Part shown: positions 1 through 5,873 of the stretch, piece after piece
Layout of the letters: each line of letters opens with the position of its first letter
How positions within the stretch are numbered: the stretch's first letter is position 1
DNA from: an uncultured Flavobacteriales bacterium
Lineage (GTDB): Bacteria; Bacteroidota; Bacteroidia; Flavobacteriales_D; Sanyastnellaceae
DNA: 5,918 bases
Direction: 5' to 3'
Assembly (NCBI GenBank): GCA_913057815.1
Contig: CAJXOV010000159.1
Coordinates: 1-5,918 of the forward strand
Notes under the pieces: model-generated
Told to the model about the DNA's origin: nothing
The model's input: the letters and a program-made list of their open reading frames with translations, nothing else
Database searches by the model: none
Program-made: the position numbers and the translations under genes

Positions 1-42
1 CCTCTCTATTCGTCGGCAGCGTCAGATGTGTATAAGAGACAG
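1..42. other. Nextera read-1 adapter with i5 index (artificial)
   Basis: This is synthetic library sequence, not genomic. Position 1 fits the last base of the P5 oligo. Positions 2-9 (CTCTCTAT) match the Nextera i5 index known as S502. Positions 10-42 are the complete 33-nt read-1 transposase adapter, beginning TCGTCGGCAGCGTC and ending in the 19-bp Tn5 mosaic end AGATGTGTATAAGAGACAG (24-42). Genomic sequence begins at about 43. Confidence 0.98.
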
Positions 43-43
43 A

Positions 44-127
44 TATAATCTTGAAGAAGGAGTTTACTTTGTGAAATTGATCAGCTCTGAAGAAACTTTA
101 ATGCAAAGACTACTTATTAAGAAGTAA
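44..127 (+). CDS. 3' end of a T9SS type A sorting-domain protein (partial)
   Basis: An open frame enters from the left edge and stops at TAA (125-127). It encodes 27 residues, starting YNLEEGVYFVKL and ending in QRLLIKK. The pattern 'L..GVYFVKL..........(K/R)LLIKK' is typical of the last strands of the type A C-terminal sorting domain (Por_Secre_tail, TIGR04183-like) found on Bacteroidota proteins exported through the type IX secretion system. In that family the domain directs the cargo across the outer membrane and is then removed, often with attachment of the protein to the cell surface. Nothing can be said about the function of the mature protein because everything upstream is missing. The frame reads back into the adapter, so no start is present. 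It lies 27 nt before the next gene on the same strand. The fragment is short, so the call rests on motif recognition only. Confidence 0.72.
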   Translation, partial: YNLEEGVYFVKLISSEETLMQRLLIKK

Positions 128-147
128 ATCCAATTTAGTATTTACTT
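122..147 (+). terminator. possible weak AT-rich hairpin at the end of the T9SS gene
   Basis: AAGTAAAT (122-129) and ATTTACTT (140-147) are perfect 8-nt inverted repeats around a 10-nt loop. The left arm contains the stop codon of the upstream gene. The stem is almost entirely A/T and has no clear U-tract after it, so it is at best a weak terminator. It could equally be a chance structure in AT-rich DNA. Confidence 0.22.
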
Positions 148-154
148 TAGTAAA

Positions 155-679
155 ATGTCAAGTGATTATAAATTCAATTCTAAGTTAGAAAACTTTGAAG
201 ATTCACCTTTGTGGAACTACCATATAATGGTTCCTACTTCCATAGCTATAGACATTAAAAAAGAAAAGATTAGACGTGTTATTGCTTGCTTAAACGAAGA
301 CCTAACTTTTCATTGTGCTTTAATGTCTGATGGAAAAGGTGGCTCATTTATTATGCTTAATAAGGAAATCAGATCTAAGCTCGGTCTAGAGCATGGAAGT
401 AACGTTCAGGTTGAACTCAAAAAAGACTCTTCTAAATATGGAATGGATATGCCAGAAGAGTTTAGTTCGGCTCTTTCTTTTGATGAGGATGTTTCTTTAC
501 TATTTCATCAACTCACACCAGGAAAACAAAGAAGTCTCATCCACCTAGTGGCTAAAAATAAGCTTAGCGAAACTCGAATTAAGAAAGCATTGGTAATCAT
601 GGACTATCTGAAAAACTCTTCAGGTAAGCTGGATTTCAAAGAATTGAATGAAGCTTTTAAGCACTCCAATCGAGTTTAA
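155..679 (+). CDS. YdeI/OmdA-like protein with DUF1905 domain
   Basis: The product is 174 residues, with no signal peptide or membrane segment, so it should be cytosolic. Residues about 18-92 resemble DUF1905, a small beta-rich domain: a 'W.YHIMVP' strand, then 'RRVIACLNEDLTFHCALMSDGKG', then 'LGLEHGSNVQVELKKD'. Residues about 98-155 resemble the YdeI/OmpD-associated family (OmdA, PF13376): a 'MPEEFSSAL' start, 'F..LTPGKQRSLIHLVA', and the signature 'SETRIKKALVIMDYL' helix. Proteins with this two-domain order are common in Bacteroidota. Family members have been linked to resistance to polymyxin or bacteriocins in enterobacteria, but the biochemical role is unsettled and should not be transferred. 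The ATG at 155 has no Shine-Dalgarno, as usual for this phylum. The gene's stop codon abuts that of the convergent bestrophin gene with no spacer. Good family match, unknown function. Confidence 0.82.
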   Translation: MSSDYKFNSKLENFEDSPLWNYHIMVPTSIAIDIKKEKIRRVIACLNEDLTFHCALMSDGKGGSFIMLNKEIRSKLGLEHGSNVQVELKKDSSKYGMDMPEEFSSALSFDEDVSLLFHQLTPGKQRSLIHLVAKNKLSETRIKKALVIMDYLKNSSGKLDFKELNEAFKHSNRV

Positions 680-1714
680 TTACATAAGCACGCTATTCAC
701 GGGTTTAATTGGATCTGGAATATTATCTTCTTCAATCATTTCCAATAAGTCGATTTCAATAGTTCTAACTAGGGCTAACATTGGAATATCATTAGGTAAT
801 CCTTCGAAAGGGTTTTCACTATAATCACCTACTAACTCCATCATTACAAACACCCAACCTATTAAGGCAGTAAATGGAATAGTCATCCAAATTAAATGCC
901 CAGGCATATCATGAAATTGTGGTACTAAAGCAAACGGCAGAAGGAAAATAAAAATACAAGTGAAATAAAAGCTAACGGAACCATACTGTCTTGGCAGCGG
1001 ATAATTTTTAATTCTTTCACTTTTACCTTGATGTGTAAATAATTCAGTAATTAAATTCTGCATTTCCATGTGCCTGAAATCATCAATCAAATTTAATCTT
1101 CTTAGCTCTTTTAAGTCCTGAGATTGCTTGTCTAGAATATGACTTGCTGTATTTGATTTATTTATTAATCTCTCATGATCAGCGCCTAAACATTTGGTCA
1201 ATTCAGATTTAGTTATCTCATCCTCAAACAATCCAACACCAAACTTTTTTCTGGATTTTTCAATATGACGACTCATATGCTTTCCTGATTCAGAGTGTTC
1301 CCATGATTTTGGAATTAGCATTTGAGATCTTAGAGCATATAACCATGCTATGTGCCGTTTAATAAGCCTAGCACTATGCTTTTTCAGTTCTTCTTCACTT
1401 TCATCTTCAGAAGTAAATTGATTTGACACATATGATCTGCTAATCACAGCCCAACTCCTACTGGTATTAACTATAGCACCCCATATTTTTCTAGCTTCCC
1501 ATAACCTATCATATGCTGAATTATTCTTGAAGCCTACATAAAAAGCCAAAGCTGTACCTATCAATGAAACTGGTAACCACGGCAGTGCCATCCAATTCCA
1601 ATGTGTGTATTCATAAATAACTGCTACTAAAGTCCCCCAAAGTAATAGCCAAATGAGGTGTGCACCTGAAAACCGGAGCATACTTTTTAAAGGAAAATTC
1701 TTTTTTACATACAT
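680..1714 (-). CDS. bestrophin-family ion channel
   Basis: This 344-residue integral membrane protein matches the bacterial bestrophin family (UPF0187/RFP-TM, PF01062; E. coli YneE and Klebsiella KpBest belong here). Bestrophins form pentameric ion channels; studied bacterial members conduct cations while animal ones conduct chloride, so ion selectivity cannot be read here. Visible features are two N-terminal hydrophobic segments (about 18-36 and 42-62), then the family hallmark NNSAYDRLWEARKIWG (64-79). A long charged helical cytosolic part follows (about 95-240), then two further hydrophobic segments (about 247-266 and 273-294). Next comes the conserved acidic loop GDYSENPFEGLPNDIPM (296-312), which resembles the E-x-PF-x-ND-P motif of bestrophins. 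Length is normal for the family. The ATG at 1712-1714 precedes a positively charged N terminus. No strong promoter is visible upstream. The 3' end meets the YdeI-like gene stop to stop. Confidence 0.9.
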   Translation of the reverse strand: MYVKKNFPLKSMLRFSGAHLIWLLLWGTLVAVIYEYTHWNWMALPWLPVSLIGTALAFYVGFKNNSAYDRLWEARKIWGAIVNTSRSWAVISRSYVSNQFTSEDESEEELKKHSARLIKRHIAWLYALRSQMLIPKSWEHSESGKHMSRHIEKSRKKFGVGLFEDEITKSELTKCLGADHERLINKSNTASHILDKQSQDLKELRRLNLIDDFRHMEMQNLITELFTHQGKSERIKNYPLPRQYGSVSFYFTCIFIFLLPFALVPQFHDMPGHLIWMTIPFTALIGWVFVMMELVGDYSENPFEGLPNDIPMLALVRTIEIDLLEMIEEDNIPDPIKPVNSVLM

Positions 1715-1777
1715 ATTTACTAGATAATAATTTCCAGCAATCTACAAATGAAAAAGAAAAGGATGAGTTAATCGAAC

Positions 1778-1834
1778 GCCAAGTTTAGCTGAATTGACAG
1801 TTTTTGACAATTAAGCTTTAAAACATAACTTGGC
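1778..1834 (+). promoter_or_regulatory. compound inverted repeat before the hydrolase gene
   Basis: Two nested inverted repeats occupy the region just before the start codon. The outer arms are GCCAAGT (1778-1784) and ACTTGGC (1828-1834), a perfect 7-nt match. The inner arms are AGCTGAATTG (1787-1796) and CAATTAAGCT (1808-1817), nine pairs with one mismatch (1791 against 1813), around an 11-nt loop. The loop region also holds two copies of TTGACA spaced exactly 10 bp apart (1794-1799 and 1804-1809). The structure ends 3 nt before the ATG at 1838. It could be an operator or an RNA fold; the sequence alone does not say which. Confidence 0.4.
1803..1833 (+). promoter_or_regulatory. candidate Bacteroidota-type promoter for the hydrolase
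   Basis: TTTG (1803-1806) is followed after 19 nt by TAACTTGG (1826-1833), which matches seven of eight positions of the Bacteroidota -7 element TAnnTTTG (fixed bases plus two free). Spacing fits the -33/-7 consensus. If used, transcription would begin only a few bases after 1833, at or next to the ATG at 1838, implying a leaderless or nearly leaderless transcript. The match is imperfect in AT-rich DNA, so confidence is low. Confidence 0.3.
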
Positions 1835-1837
1835 TGC

Positions 1838-2833
1838 ATGAAAAAAACGAAACTGTTTCTGCTATTAGTTCTTATCATGGTGGTATCATATTTTTTAGGG
1901 CCTCAGCCTGACCATCCTTCCTATAAGTTTGAATTAACGCAGGAATTTCCTAGTTCAATTTCTCAAATTGAAGATTACATAGAAGACTCTAACTCCACTT
2001 TTAACATTCGAGAATTTAATGAAAGTCAAATAATATGGGCTGATAGTTTAGCTGTTAAAACTGAATACTCTATTGTGTACCTCCATGGATTCTCTGCTTC
2101 ACCTGGAGAAGGAAACCCTGTAAATAAAGAAATAGCTAAAGAATATGGTATGAATTTATACATTCCCAGGTTGGCTCATCATGGATTGGTCTCGGACGAA
2201 CCACTAGTTGATTTTTCTGCTTCTGAATTCATGAATTCTGCTTATGAGGCTATTAAACTTGGAGAACTCATAGGTGAAAAAGTAATCGTAATGTCATGTA
2301 GTACAGGAAGTACGGCTTCTTTGTTCAATATAGCTGAAAGTGATGTTGAAGTGTTTGCCCAGGTAATGTATTCCCCTAACATTAGATTATTTGATTCTAA
2401 AGCTCCTTTATTAACCATGCCATGGGGTCTGCAAATAGCACAATTAGTGAAAGGAGGTGATTATAATGAATGGGAAGTTCCTGCTGAAGCTAGCAAATAC
2501 TGGTATGGGAAATATAGATTAGAAGGTGTGGTAGAATTGCAGAACATGCTGGAAACCTCAATGACTCCTTCAACTTTCTCTAAAATAAGTGTCCCTACTT
2601 TTATTGGTTATTATTATAAAGATGAAAACAATCAGGATAATGTGGTTTCGGTAAGTGATATAAAAGATATGATTACTCACTTATCCGTTCCTCAAGATAA
2701 ATTTGAGGGACATGTATTTACAGAAGTAGGTGCACATGCGTTGCAAAGCGAATATTTTTCCAAGAATATTCCTTCTGTGATAGAACAAACTCAACTATTC
2801 TTTGAAAATGTATTGAAAATAGAAAAGCCCTAG
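1838..2833 (+). CDS. membrane-anchored or exported alpha/beta hydrolase
   Basis: The 331-residue product starts with a basic N terminus and a hydrophobic stretch (about 5-20, KLFLLLVLIMVVSYFLG). This is a signal anchor or signal peptide without a lipobox cysteine, which places the enzyme on the periplasmic side. Residues about 78-330 look like an alpha/beta hydrolase (lysophospholipase/carboxylesterase-like). An oxyanion-type HGFSASP motif lies at 83-89, and the nucleophile elbow is SCSTG (153-157) with Ser155 as probable catalytic serine. A late acid (Asp262 or Asp267) and His300 in 'EVGAHAL' complete a plausible triad. The first glycine of the usual G-x-S-x-G is replaced by serine. The segment 187-245 probably forms the lid. 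The substrate is unknown; a carboxylic ester is the default guess. The ATG at 1838 is preferred because the next in-frame Met (codon 14) would cut the hydrophobic segment. The stop codon lies inside a terminator hairpin. Confidence 0.82.
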   Translation: MKKTKLFLLLVLIMVVSYFLGPQPDHPSYKFELTQEFPSSISQIEDYIEDSNSTFNIREFNESQIIWADSLAVKTEYSIVYLHGFSASPGEGNPVNKEIAKEYGMNLYIPRLAHHGLVSDEPLVDFSASEFMNSAYEAIKLGELIGEKVIVMSCSTGSTASLFNIAESDVEVFAQVMYSPNIRLFDSKAPLLTMPWGLQIAQLVKGGDYNEWEVPAEASKYWYGKYRLEGVVELQNMLETSMTPSTFSKISVPTFIGYYYKDENNQDNVVSVSDIKDMITHLSVPQDKFEGHVFTEVGAHALQSEYFSKNIPSVIEQTQLFFENVLKIEKP

Positions 2834-2859
2834 AAAGATTCTAAGGCTTTGTCTATTTT
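2816..2859. terminator. bidirectional intrinsic terminator
   Basis: A long imperfect palindrome separates the convergent hydrolase and YceI-like genes. The core arms are 2824-2835 and 2839-2850: AAAGCC and GGCTTT pair, 2830/2844 mismatch, then TAGAA and TTCTA pair around the 3-nt loop AGA. The stem continues outward through AAAATAG (2816-2822) and CTATTTT (2853-2859), with one bulged base. Read on the plus strand the helix ends in CTATTTT; read on the minus strand it likewise ends in CTATTTT. It therefore has the form of a Rho-independent terminator in both directions. The plus-strand stop codon (2831-2833) lies in the left arm. Confidence 0.8.
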
Positions 2860-2871
2860 ATAAATGTTATC

Positions 2872-3504
2872 TTATTTAGTAACTAATGTTACTACAACTT
2901 CTATTTGATCGTTGATTAAGTAATCTTTAGAAGATCCTTTATATTCTACTCCGTAATTCTGTCTGTCAAAAGTCATTTTGGCTGTCAACACTTTTCCTCC
3001 TTTTACCTCTGTCATCTTTAATTCTGAGTAAGCCTCTTTATTCGTTTCTTTTTTAATTGTCACTGATGCTGAACCTCCCTCATTGAAAATAACAGAAGCC
3101 ACGGGGAAATTACCTACATCAAAGAAATCAGGTGATTTCAAATGACCAATTAATCCTTCAGGAGAATTTTCTTCATCATAATTACTATCTGTAGTAACCA
3201 TAGAATTCATATCAATCACGAGTCCACCTCCTATTACATCCGTTCCTTTCATTTTTACTCCACCAGATTTCAGTTTAAGAGTTCCTGTATGCTCCTTAAC
3301 ATTCAGAATATACCCTTTCCATGTAACTGAACTTTTTTCTATATCTATGTCAAATTTGGTGACTTTTTCATTATCAGCATTTGGCGGTGCAGATGGAGTT
3401 TCGCTATTTTCTATTTTGGATGTATCAGCAGCGTCTCCTCCACAGGAAACTAAGAACAATCCCATTAAGGCTATTGTACCTAGAATTAATTTACTTGTTT
3501 TCAT
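2872..3504 (-). CDS. YceI-family lipoprotein
   Basis: This 210-residue protein begins with a lipoprotein signal peptide. A basic start (MKTSK) and hydrophobic core lead to the lipobox LVSC with the lipidated cysteine at Cys21. A low-complexity linker (about 22-48) follows. Residues about 50-209 match the YceI domain, a lipocalin-like barrel: 'DIEKSSVTWKGY', 'HTGTLKLKSG', 'GGGLVIDMNSM', then the strongly conserved 'GHLKSPDFFDVGNFPVASVIF' region (120-140) and a closing 'IEVVVTLV' strand. YceI proteins bind isoprenoid or other amphiphilic lipids in the periplasm, and many Bacteroidota carry lipoprotein versions, but the ligand here is unknown. The gene starts 19 nt after the stop of the PBP-like gene on the same strand, so co-transcription is likely, and it ends just before the bidirectional terminator. 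No Shine-Dalgarno is present. The family call is secure; the physiological role is not. Confidence 0.9.
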   Translation of the reverse strand: MKTSKLILGTIALMGLFLVSCGGDAADTSKIENSETPSAPPNADNEKVTKFDIDIEKSSVTWKGYILNVKEHTGTLKLKSGGVKMKGTDVIGGGLVIDMNSMVTTDSNYDEENSPEGLIGHLKSPDFFDVGNFPVASVIFNEGGSASVTIKKETNKEAYSELKMTEVKGGKVLTAKMTFDRQNYGVEYKGSSKDYLINDQIEVVVTLVTK

Positions 3505-3523
3505 TATTTCGTTTATATGATTA

Positions 3524-4396
3524 TTATTTTTTTTCTTTTCTTAAAGCCACTAATTGATTCAAGTCGAAATTATATTCTTCTTCAATCAAAGATGCTCTTT
3601 TTAGCGAATGAATCACATTCTTAAGCATCTTTTCAGATACATCCAACTCTGTGGACCATTCAGTGCTATGAAACCAATTTTCTATATCCTTATAATCTTG
3701 CTTATATCTCTCGCTCAATAATTGAATTGAGTTAGGCATTTTCACAAATTGCTTGGCGGCAAATTGAATAATCCTAATTAATCTTGAAAGAGCCTCAGGT
3801 GCATTCTTTATTATTTCGTCAGACGCGGCTAAAACAAAACAAGGCCAAGGAGTAACAAACTCACCTAAACATTTGAGCTTTCCTGAGTCAACATAGGGCT
3901 TGGTTGTATACTTTTCCCAATAAAAAACATCAGTTTCATTATTCTCTAAACTAGACAATGCTCCTTCTAGATTTTTAATAACTACCAAGTTATTCTCGTC
4001 TATTTCTTTCCCTTGAATCATGGCATCTACCATTGGCATTAGATGTGATCCTGAACCTTTTCGACTAATCGCGAATTTTTTCTCAAAAATATCTTCATAA
4101 TGATTAAGGTCGTTTCCCGCTCCTGAGTAAACTCCCCAAATCAGAGGTGTATCTATGTATCCAGAAATAATTTTAGATTGGTTTCCTTGAATAATATCCT
4201 TAATTATTCCTTCGGTTAGAATAACACACACATCCACATCTCCTTCTCTTAACGCAGAACACATGGCCCCGGTACCTCCTTTATATGTTATCCATTCAAC
4301 TTCTAAATCTTCTTTGGAAAACAATCCATTTTCAATGGCTAAATGCCATGGGAAATTAAAGTGTTCAGGAACTCCTCCTATTCTCAGTTTTATCAT
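3524..4396 (-). CDS. Ca3427-like protein with type 2 periplasmic-binding fold
   Basis: The 290-residue product resembles substrate-binding proteins of the NMT1/THI5/SsuA superfamily. It looks closest to the Ca3427-like branch (named after a Candida albicans protein), judged by the opening 'RIGGVPEHFNFPWHLA' (5-20) and 'KGGTGAMCSALREGDVDVCV' (39-58). Other ligand-pocket-like stretches are SRKGSGSHLM (111-120), YWEKYTTKPYV (159-169) and FVTPWPCFVLA (180-190). There is no signal peptide or lipobox: the protein starts directly with the first beta strand, so it should be cytosolic. No ABC permease or ATPase gene is nearby. It is thus unlikely to be an ordinary transporter receptor; a ligand sensor or an enzyme on this fold is possible. 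The stop is a tandem TAA TAA. It is probably first in a two-gene unit with the YceI-like gene. Fold assignment is good; ligand and role are unknown. Confidence 0.8.
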   Translation of the reverse strand: MIKLRIGGVPEHFNFPWHLAIENGLFSKEDLEVEWITYKGGTGAMCSALREGDVDVCVILTEGIIKDIIQGNQSKIISGYIDTPLIWGVYSGAGNDLNHYEDIFEKKFAISRKGSGSHLMPMVDAMIQGKEIDENNLVVIKNLEGALSSLENNETDVFYWEKYTTKPYVDSGKLKCLGEFVTPWPCFVLAASDEIIKNAPEALSRLIRIIQFAAKQFVKMPNSIQLLSERYKQDYKDIENWFHSTEWSTELDVSEKMLKNVIHSLKRASLIEEEYNFDLNQLVALRKEKK

Positions 4397-4443
4397 TTAC
4401 ACTCAGTTATAAAGACAATACAAGTTCCACATTTTTCACCTTT

Positions 4444-4451
4444 CAAATATA
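4444..4451 (-). promoter_or_regulatory. candidate -7 promoter element for the PBP-like gene
   Basis: On the minus strand positions 4451-4444 read TATATTTG, an exact match to the Bacteroidota -7 element TAnnTTTG. It lies 47 nt before the ATG at 4396, which would leave a leader of about 40 nt. No clear TTTG -33 box is found at the expected distance upstream (around 4471-4474 reads ATGG), so the call is tentative. Confidence 0.4.
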
Positions 4452-4514
4452 AATAATTCACGATTTTTTGCCATTAAGCTATGTTAATATGTAGCGAGAC
4501 AGATTATTATAAAT

Positions 4515-4546
4515 GTCGAAAATTCCTACATACCTTAGGGATTGAC
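4515..4546 (+). other. imperfect stem-loop in the divergent intergenic region
   Basis: AATTCCTA (4521-4528) pairs with TAGGGATT (4536-4543), eight pairs including one G-U, around a 7-nt loop. An outer GTC (4515-4517) can pair with GAC (4544-4546) across a 3-nt bulge. The structure lies 59 nt before the start of the small hypothetical gene. It may be a leader structure or an operator, or chance. The rest of the 209-bp region (4397-4605) shows no open reading frame, tRNA or repeat that I can support. Confidence 0.25.
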
Positions 4547-4605
4547 CTCTTCCTTATTCACAGAATTCTTCAATTAGATTCGCGTTTCAATTCAAATCTA
4601 TAGTT

Positions 4606-4968
4606 ATGAAATATTTAAATCATGGGTTAGCTGAAATTTCTACTAACGAATTATTAGAGAAGTCCAATCATATATTAGAAATGATGTCAGAGAACACACA
4701 TTTTACTCAACCGTATCCAAGTCTTAGCGAAATTTCTAATATCACACAAGAATTGGCTTCAATTCAGGAAAAGATTGATAATGGATATAGAAATCAAATT
4801 CCACTTCTCCAAGAAAAATTTGTATGTCTAAAGAGAAAGATAAAGCAGCTAGGAACATATGTAGTTCTAAAATCACAAGGAAATCCATTTATAGTAAAAT
4901 CCAGTGGCTATATAGTTTCTGATGTTCCTGAAGTAAAATCAGATTCTGTTCAAATTACCGAAGAATAG
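4606..4968 (+). CDS. small Bacteroidota-type hypothetical protein
   Basis: I do not recognise a named function. The 120-residue product has no signal peptide or membrane segment and looks mainly helical: helices around 10-30, 38-60 and 62-90, then a short 'SSGY' turn (99-102) and an acidic tail. The layout is an 'H(F)..P.PSL..I' entry, a helix pair linked by 'KIDNGYRNQIPLLQEK', a 'LGTYVVLKSQGNPFIVKSSGY' region and a short tail. It resembles a widespread family of Bacteroidota hypotheticals in which two helices precede a conserved 'sSGF' motif, often followed by a fibronectin-III-like domain. Here that downstream domain is absent, so this may be a short form. This likeness is from memory of the pattern and is tentative. 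No Shine-Dalgarno precedes the ATG. Its last 14 nt overlap the 3' end of the convergent T9SS gene, with no separate terminator. Confidence 0.68.
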   Translation: MKYLNHGLAEISTNELLEKSNHILEMMSENTHFTQPYPSLSEISNITQELASIQEKIDNGYRNQIPLLQEKFVCLKRKIKQLGTYVVLKSQGNPFIVKSSGYIVSDVPEVKSDSVQITEE

Positions 4969-5873
4969 AAACACTACCTTTTTTAGTAAATGCTTGTGAA
5001 TCTAGAGATCGATATTTAAGCACATAAGAATAGACCCCATTCGGAACATAGTAATCACCAAAACTGTGCTCTCCTTTCCAGAATTGTTCTGGATCTTTGG
5101 CTTGGAATACTATATCTCCCCATCTATTGTAGACGATTAATTCAAACTCACTAATTCCAGATATTTCTACTTTCCAAACATCATTTATTCCATCATTATC
5201 TGGAGTAAATGCATTTGGGATATATACCGTAGCGGGAACATTTACTAAATCAGTATAAGTAGCTTCACATCCAGCACTAGTGGTTACTGTTAGTGTAGCT
5301 CCAGCATAACCACTATTTTCAAAAATGTGAGAAACTGACTCTAAATCTGAATCTGAACCATCAGTGAAATCCCAGTAATAAGAGCAATCTATACAAGATG
5401 AATTAATTTCAGGAGTAAAGAAATACTCATCTTCACCTAAAGCACTTACTTCAAAAAGAGCCTGGGCATGTTGTACTTCTACATAAACCTCTCCATCATT
5501 TTGATTACCGCATACATCGGTAGCCAAGACTGTATAAAAGGAGGAAAAAGAAGGACTCACAGTTATTGGATTACCTGAAATCTGATCATTATTTCCTATC
5601 CACGTAAAACCTAACTCACCCGTTCCTCCTGATGATTGAGCATGAAGAAAAGCCGAGCCATCAAAACAAATTACGGTGTCATTAACCAATTGGATTTGTA
5701 TAGGTTCGGAAGTAATAAAAATGGTAGTTTCAGCACTGGCTATATTCCCACATCCTGCATTTGCCGTTAATGTAATCACGTTTGACTCTGTAGATTGATA
5801 GGTAGCCAATAAATCTGATAAAACCTCAAGATCTTCATCTTCTATCCAAGTATAAATCACATCTGAGTTATAA
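4955..5873 (-). CDS. Ig/PKD-repeat secreted protein with T9SS type B sorting domain (5' truncated)
   Basis: This is the C-terminal part of a large extracellular protein, about 305 genomic codons. Counting the conceptual frame from 5902, residues 1-10 (MGSEMCIRDS) are adapter-derived and Tyr11 is the first wholly genomic residue. Residues about 66-145 form an Ig-like repeat with a cysteine pair (Cys79 and Cys131), of the type 'DTVICFDGSAFLHAQSSGG...TW...ITVSPSFSSFYTVLATDVCG'. Residues about 148-222 form a PKD-like domain ('SYYWDFTDGSDSDLESVSHIF', Cys170, Cys173 and Cys212). Residues about 226-315 are the gliding-motility-associated C-terminal domain (CHU_C, TIGR04131): YIPNAFTPDNDGINDVW (227-243), 'YNRWGDIVF' (258-266), 'NGVYSYVLKY' and the terminal 'GSVSILR'. 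This domain is the type B signal for the type IX secretion system. The protein is probably a surface or secreted adhesin-like cargo; its function and true start lie beyond the window. Confidence 0.92.

Noticed and set aside
24..42. Tn5/IS50-like mosaic end, which could suggest a transposon at each end of the window
   Set aside because: The mosaic ends are embedded in full Nextera primer and index sequence, so they come from library preparation. There is no transposase gene or target duplication.
143..150. TACTTTAG as a -7 promoter box for the YdeI-like gene
   Set aside because: It matches the consensus only partly, has no TTG-type -33 box at the right distance, and leaves just 4 nt before the ATG.
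674..710. Direct repeat GTTTAATT (674-681 and 703-710) around the convergent stop codons
   Set aside because: Eight AT-rich bases repeated once are expected by chance in such DNA, and the second copy lies within coding sequence.
3527..3534. Run of eight T's next to the 3' end of the PBP-like gene, as a possible terminator tract
   Set aside because: On the coding (minus) strand this is a run of A's encoding terminal lysines, and no stem precedes it. The downstream YceI gene begins 19 nt later.
3524..4396. Annotation as a periplasmic ABC transporter receptor (SsuA/TauA type)
   Set aside because: No signal peptide or lipobox is present, and no permease or ATPase gene is nearby. The Ca3427-like assignment fits the opening motif better.
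4397..4605. Possible tRNA or small RNA gene in the longest intergenic region
   Set aside because: No cloverleaf, CCA end or GTTCRA-like T-arm is visible, and only the modest hairpin at 4515-4546 stands out.
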